64,000 bases of DNA from Bacteroidota bacterium (GTDB lineage: Bacteria; Bacteroidota; Rhodothermia; Rhodothermales; UBA10348), in assembly GCA_022567305.1 (NCBI GenBank), contig JADFHF010000003.1, positions 1 through 64,000 of the forward strand, read 5' to 3'. Both the position numbers and the translations under genes were made by a program. The notes below the pieces were generated by a model. The model was not told the origin of the DNA and made no database searches. It saw nothing but the letters and a program-made list of their open reading frames with translations. Shown piece by piece: positions 60,766 to 64,000 of the stretch; positions within the stretch are counted from its first letter, which is position 1, and every line of letters begins with the position of its first letter.

Positions 60766-62085
60766 ATGAACCAGCTATCTACGAACACTCTGAAACCGTC
60801 AACTTCGAGTCGCCGACGCTTCATGCGTCGTCTCGCTGGCGGTGTGGCTGCCGTCTCTCTTTATCCCTCCATGGACGCGGTCGCATCACAGGCCCAGTTC
60901 CTCTCTAAAGCCAGGGAGTCTACGACCGCCGTTTCGGTGGATGAGTCGTTTTGGCAACTTGTCAAAGAACAGTTCACGATAAACCCTCGGCTTACGGTTT
61001 TAAATGCGGCAAACCTCTGCCCGTCTCCACATACGGTCCGAGAACGCCTTTTTCAGCTCAGCGATGATCTAAATCGCGACGTATCCTTCCAGAATCGCAG
61101 CAAATTCGGAGAGCTTCGGGAAGAAGCTCGCCGAAAGATCGCTGATTACATGGGAGCATCGGAGGACGAAATAGCGATTGTCCGTAACACAAGTGAGGCC
61201 AACAGCATTATCGTCGGAGGTTTTGATCACGCTGCCGGCGATGAAGTGATTGTGTTCGATCAGAATCATCCTACCAACAGTGTTGCCTGGGATGTGAGCG
61301 CGAGTAGGTACGGATTCAGCGTCAAACGCATCGGAATTCCCAGCCCACCCGAGAGCGTCGATGCTGTTCTTGAAGCGTTTCGTTCCGCGATATCTTCCAA
61401 AACCAGGGTGTTGGCCTTTTCAGAGGTTTCAAATACATCTGGGGTCAGAATTCCAGCGAGGCAATTATGCACGATGGCTCGCGAAAGAGGGATCTATACC
61501 CACATCGATGGAGCCCAAACGTTTGGAGCATTGGCAGTAAATCTCCATGAAATGGGATGTGACTCGTATGCGGCAAGCGCACACAAATGGTTCGTTGGGC
61601 CAAAAGAAGCGGGTATTCTCTATGTTCGCACGGATCGTATCGATGAAATTTGGCCGGGTGTCGTCGGTATCGGTTGGGGAAGCGAAGCTGAAACCGCTGC
61701 CGTAGGCGCTCGAAAATTCGAAACTCTCGGACAGCGCGACGATGCGGCAATCGCCGCGTTCGGGACGACCGTAGATTTCCTGAATCTAGTTGGCCGTGAG
61801 AAAATCGAAGCACGCGTTTTTGAATTGGCTGCCACGCTGAAGAGCGGTCTGGCCGAGATTCCAGGTATCACGCTTCGTACATCGATGGATCCCGAGCTGA
61901 GTGCCGGTGTCTGCATTTCAAAGCTCGAAGGCGCGGATTCACGCTCGGTCTTCAGTAATCTTTACGAAAAGCACGGCATCGTTGGGGCACCAACTGGCGG
62001 GCTACGCCTCTGCCCCCACATTTATACGACCATGGCGGATATTGAGAAGACGATCTCGGCCGTAAGAACAGAAATGCAAGCGTAA
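60766..62085 (+). CDS. Tat-exported class V aminotransferase-fold PLP enzyme (isopenicillin-N-epimerase-like)
   Basis: 439 residues. The N-terminus carries [21 protein letters not shown], a twin-arginine signal. The mature part is a class V PLP enzyme with [28 protein letters not shown], the Asp motif [12 protein letters not shown] and the PLP lysine in [19 protein letters not shown] protein that binds PLP in the cytosol and is then exported folded fits Tat use. The closest named relatives are isopenicillin N epimerase and cysteine desulfurase-like proteins. Substrate not assignable. Confidence 0.92.
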   Translation: MNQLSTNTLKPSTSSRRRFMRRLAGGVAAVSLYPSMDAVASQAQFLSKARESTTAVSVDESFWQLVKEQFTINPRLTVLNAANLCPSPHTVRERLFQLSDDLNRDVSFQNRSKFGELREEARRKIADYMGASEDEIAIVRNTSEANSIIVGGFDHAAGDEVIVFDQNHPTNSVAWDVSASRYGFSVKRIGIPSPPESVDAVLEAFRSAISSKTRVLAFSEVSNTSGVRIPARQLCTMARERGIYTHIDGAQTFGALAVNLHEMGCDSYAASAHKWFVGPKEAGILYVRTDRIDEIWPGVVGIGWGSEAETAAVGARKFETLGQRDDAAIAAFGTTVDFLNLVGREKIEARVFELAATLKSGLAEIPGITLRTSMDPELSAGVCISKLEGADSRSVFSNLYEKHGIVGAPTGGLRLCPHIYTTMADIEKTISAVRTEMQA

Positions 62086-62215
62086 ATCAACCATTGCCCT
62101 GCTCAATTCTCTTGCCCTAAGTGTTCGATTCCACCGAATACGACGCGACGCCCGCGTGCGGAGGGCCGCGCCGAAAACAGCGATCCTTGAATTCGATGTT
62201 CTCGTTGGGTGGTGT

Positions 62216-62635
62216 TTATCCGAAACGGGCGTCGATGGCTCTACGAATTTGTTCAAGGCTTTGACCCTCCTTAAAACGACCATACACCAGCTTTGCCTCG
62301 CGCTGACAAATCTCACACCCGCGAGCCAGGCCATCGGAATAATAGCAGGTCAGGAGTGAACGGTAATTGGGTCGTACCGCACAGCCACAATTGCAGCCAA
62401 TACCGTCGGCGATCTCGGGTATTTCACGAATCTTGTCGTACGTCTCCAGGATCTTCTCGGACCATCCTTTGAGTTGCTCTCTAGTCATCACCTTTGAAGC
62501 ATCAATTCCCGGACGGGGATCTGGATGCGGCTCAGGCCGGCGAAATCGATTTGGTACGAGCGCGTAGAGTCCGGAAAGGGCCCCACCTGCAAACATCGAA
62601 ATGAATGTGCGGCGTGATTGAGATTGTTCTGCCAT
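62216..62635 (-). CDS. Tat-exported cysteine-rich protein (PCYCGC-motif-like)
   Basis: 139 residues. N-terminal Tat-type signal SRRTFISMFAGGALSGLYALVP. The mature part has two cysteine clusters: IGCNCGCAVRPNYRSLLTC and GLARGCEICQREAKL, with helices on both sides. The layout resembles the PCYCGC-motif family, small secreted proteins of unknown function thought to bind metal. The first cluster reads CNCGC instead of CYCGC. It ends 130 bases from the Tat-exported PLP enzyme (convergent). Confidence 0.85.
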   Translation of the reverse strand: MAEQSQSRRTFISMFAGGALSGLYALVPNRFRRPEPHPDPRPGIDASKVMTREQLKGWSEKILETYDKIREIPEIADGIGCNCGCAVRPNYRSLLTCYYSDGLARGCEICQREAKLVYGRFKEGQSLEQIRRAIDARFG

Positions 62636-62784
62636 GGTCTGGCCGTCTTGATTCCTCTGGTCAGTAGCCGAAATTATACCAAAATACCGAATTTCAGCGG
62701 AAGTTCTTCAATCGACCGTTCAAGGCGGACCTCGAAACGAGGAGTAAAAGCGTGTTGGGATAGCTCAATCGGTATACGGTAACC

Positions 62785-63132
62785 CTAAGCTGTTTTTATG
62801 GAGCTGGGCGTTCTTTGATTTCTCCTGCGTGGTCGCGCTTTACGATCCTGAACTTCTAGAGACATGCTGGCTCTTTTCTCAATCCAGCTCGACAAGAAAT
62901 GAAGCGTGGCGCGATGCTCGTAGACATTGTCCTGCTCTTTATAGAAACTGCGTCGAAGCTGCCGGGACGCGAAGTCCTGGAGTTTTTTTAGTTCGGTCTC
63001 GGTAAGAATCTCGAGAGCAACTTCTCGCCCGCTACCCGATTGCACAACAAAAGGTCTATTACGACTGATGTCGACGAAAAACTCTCGTCTGGAGAAATTG
63101 GTTAAGGGACTCTGTGTCTTTACGCCGCTCAT
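62785..63132 (-). CDS. Uncharacterised small basic protein
   Basis: 115 residues with no signal or membrane helix. The N-terminal two-thirds (FVVQSGSGREVALEILTETELKKLQDFASRQL) look folded, alpha/beta; the last 25 residues are very basic (KARPRRRNQR), suggesting nucleic acid or phosphate contact. No family recognised. The upstream region is AT-rich and carries a perfect palindrome at 63182-63203, which may control it. Start ATG 63132 with no clear ribosome binding site. Confidence 0.6.
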   Translation of the reverse strand: MSGVKTQSPLTNFSRREFFVDISRNRPFVVQSGSGREVALEILTETELKKLQDFASRQLRRSFYKEQDNVYEHRATLHFLSSWIEKRASMSLEVQDRKARPRRRNQRTPSSIKTA

Positions 63133-63181
63133 TGATTTATTTCTACTAGTTGACTGACCCTTTCATCATGATATGAATGGG

Positions 63182-63203
63182 GTATGACATAGATATGTCA
63201 TAC
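63182..63203. promoter_or_regulatory. Perfect 22-bp palindrome upstream of an orphan gene
   Basis: Two perfect 10-bp arms, GTATGACATA and TATGTCATAC, with GA between. It lies 50 bases before the start of the 62785-63132 gene in an AT-rich gap. No T-run follows, so it is more likely a binding site for a dimeric regulator than a terminator. Confidence 0.7.
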
Positions 63204-63358
63204 TTAAATCATCCAAAATCATTCTTTTTTCAATGAATGGGTCATTCCCCTATCTAGTAGAGCGAAATATGCCTCAGTTTGTTACATCCCATTCTGAATG
63301 GACGATAAGTTCCGGGCGTGAGAGGTGAATTTCGGGTCGTCGGCGGGCCTACTTTCGG

Positions 63359-63595
63359 CTAAGGTAGGTCCCGTATAGCGCCGTCATCGCGACCCTTGCC
63401 ATTCTTCCCCACAACGATACGGGGAGCAGATTCGTTATTTGTCCTCCAAAGATTCATGACCTGAAGAAAAGCCCTGCCGTAGGAATCCCGGTCCTCGAGC
63501 GGGCGCTGTTTGGCGCTTTCAGTTCCAACCGCACCCGGAATCAGTTCTTCGTAATCGTAGAGTACGGCCGTGCTGAACACATTCTTCAGCTTCAT
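63359..63595 (-). CDS. Uncharacterised short protein
   Basis: 78 residues, soluble. It starts MKLKNVFSTAVLYDYEELIPG and has a charged tail. The GGGAGA nine bases before the ATG at 63595 supports translation. No family recognised. It lies downstream of the partial gene at the right edge on the same strand, 86 bases after its stop. Confidence 0.6.
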   Translation of the reverse strand: MKLKNVFSTAVLYDYEELIPGAVGTESAKQRPLEDRDSYGRAFLQVMNLWRTNNESAPRIVVGKNGKGRDDGAIRDLP

Positions 63596-63681
63596 GAATC
63601 CGTTCTCCCGGGAGAAAAAGGGGTCGTCTGACGTGAGAGTGTATTATTTTTTCAGCCTCTCGTCTGACATATCAGCCTCTT

Positions 63682-63999
63682 TTAGTGGTGCCGCGTTCGG
63701 CAACTAATGGGTTCGAGAGTATTTCGATCAAATCCCGGGACCTGATTAAAATCACCTACAATCCCTATTACGCGATCCGGAGACCGGAACTCTGCATCAA
63801 ACATCCTGAAGCTCGGAAGATATACCGCATATGCGTTTCGATCTGAACCGTCACTCAGAATAGAGAATTCGTCATTCTGGAGTGATACCGCCGTTTCCCC
63901 ACACTCGAATGTGAGTTTATTCCCCCGAAAGCGACCGGCCTTACTCGCCAGGTCCAGAGGCTGAGTGCCCACCAGAAAGAGGCCTTGTTGATCTACCCA
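63682..63999 (-). CDS. Uncharacterised protein, C-terminal part (5' end outside window)
   Basis: The minus-strand frame is open to the right edge of the window and encodes about 105 residues up to the stop TAA at 63682-63684. The visible part runs WVDQQGLFLVGTQPLDLASKAG, then GNKLTFECGETAVSL and AYAVYLPSFRMFDAEF. It looks like a compact beta-rich domain, with no membrane segment. No family recognised. A GTG at 63972 could be an internal start, but continuous in-frame sequence to the edge argues that the gene begins outside. Confidence 0.6.
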   Translation of the reverse strand, partial: WVDQQGLFLVGTQPLDLASKAGRFRGNKLTFECGETAVSLQNDEFSILSDGSDRNAYAVYLPSFRMFDAEFRSPDRVIGIVGDFNQVPGFDRNTLEPISCRTRHH

Positions 64000-64000
64000 C

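Overview
This window is bacterial chromosome of mid GC content, densely packed with genes on both strands. The best fit is a marine Rhodothermia-type bacterium (Rhodothermota/Bacteroidota side). Two things point there. One is a complete alternative complex III (actABCDEF) followed directly by Sco and caa3 oxidase genes, the arrangement known from Rhodothermus marinus. The other is a 2646-residue SprA, the outer-membrane translocon of the type IX secretion system. I saw no tRNA, rRNA, CRISPR array, insertion sequence or prophage.

Layout. 1-3.7 kb: the end of msrA, a secreted FG-GAP propeller protein and an ABC-F ATPase. 3.8-11.5 kb: two envelope-glycan enzymes (a polyprenyl glycosylphosphotransferase and a glycosyltransferase fused to a degenerate phosphotransferase), a lone cyclic-nucleotide-binding domain translationally coupled to an AI-2E family membrane protein, and a minus-strand run of accA, a hot-dog thioesterase and nadC. 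11.6-13 kb: a MATE exporter.

13.1-26.2 kb is the core of the window, a run of twelve plus-strand genes for terminal respiration. Quinol is oxidised by alternative complex III (pentaheme ActA, Fe-S ActB, NrfD-like ActC and ActF, ActD, monoheme ActE). Electrons then pass through the cytochrome c domain fused to CoxB into an A2-type (YS-motif) CoxA. A small one-helix protein and a Sco copper chaperone sit between the two complexes.

26.2-30.7 kb: a nucleosidase homologue with altered catalytic residues divergent from metF, then ybeY, lipB, a DUF423 protein and two unknown genes, with a 12-bp tandem repeat at 28958-29029. 30.8-38.7 kb is sprA. 39-43 kb holds a secreted lipoprotein, a phosphofructokinase with pyrophosphate-type signature residues and a fused two-domain ABC permease. 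42.6-45.7 kb is the replication and repair set recR-ybaB-dnaX. Next to it is an unrecognised four-gene cluster (small membrane protein, two lipoproteins, helical cytosolic protein; 45859-47510) divergent from dinB.

48.9-64 kb is more accessory. It holds a methyltransferase, an M19 dipeptidase, an amino-acid permease, a decayed Ser/Thr kinase gene, small membrane proteins, a coupled membrane protein/XRE regulator/class V aminotransferase operon, a DUF1028 protein, an SRPBCC protein under two tandem 24-bp operator-like sites, a second SnoaL-like lipoprotein, an esterase, a Tat-exported PLP enzyme and a Tat-exported cysteine-rich protein. It ends in short orphan genes with a perfect 22-bp palindrome upstream of one of them.

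No complete new defence or mobile system is evident. The strongest leads for something undescribed are the four-gene cluster, the nucleosidase with a changed active site, the glycosyltransferase/pseudo-phosphotransferase fusion, and the unassigned operator sites near 57.8 kb and 63.2 kb.
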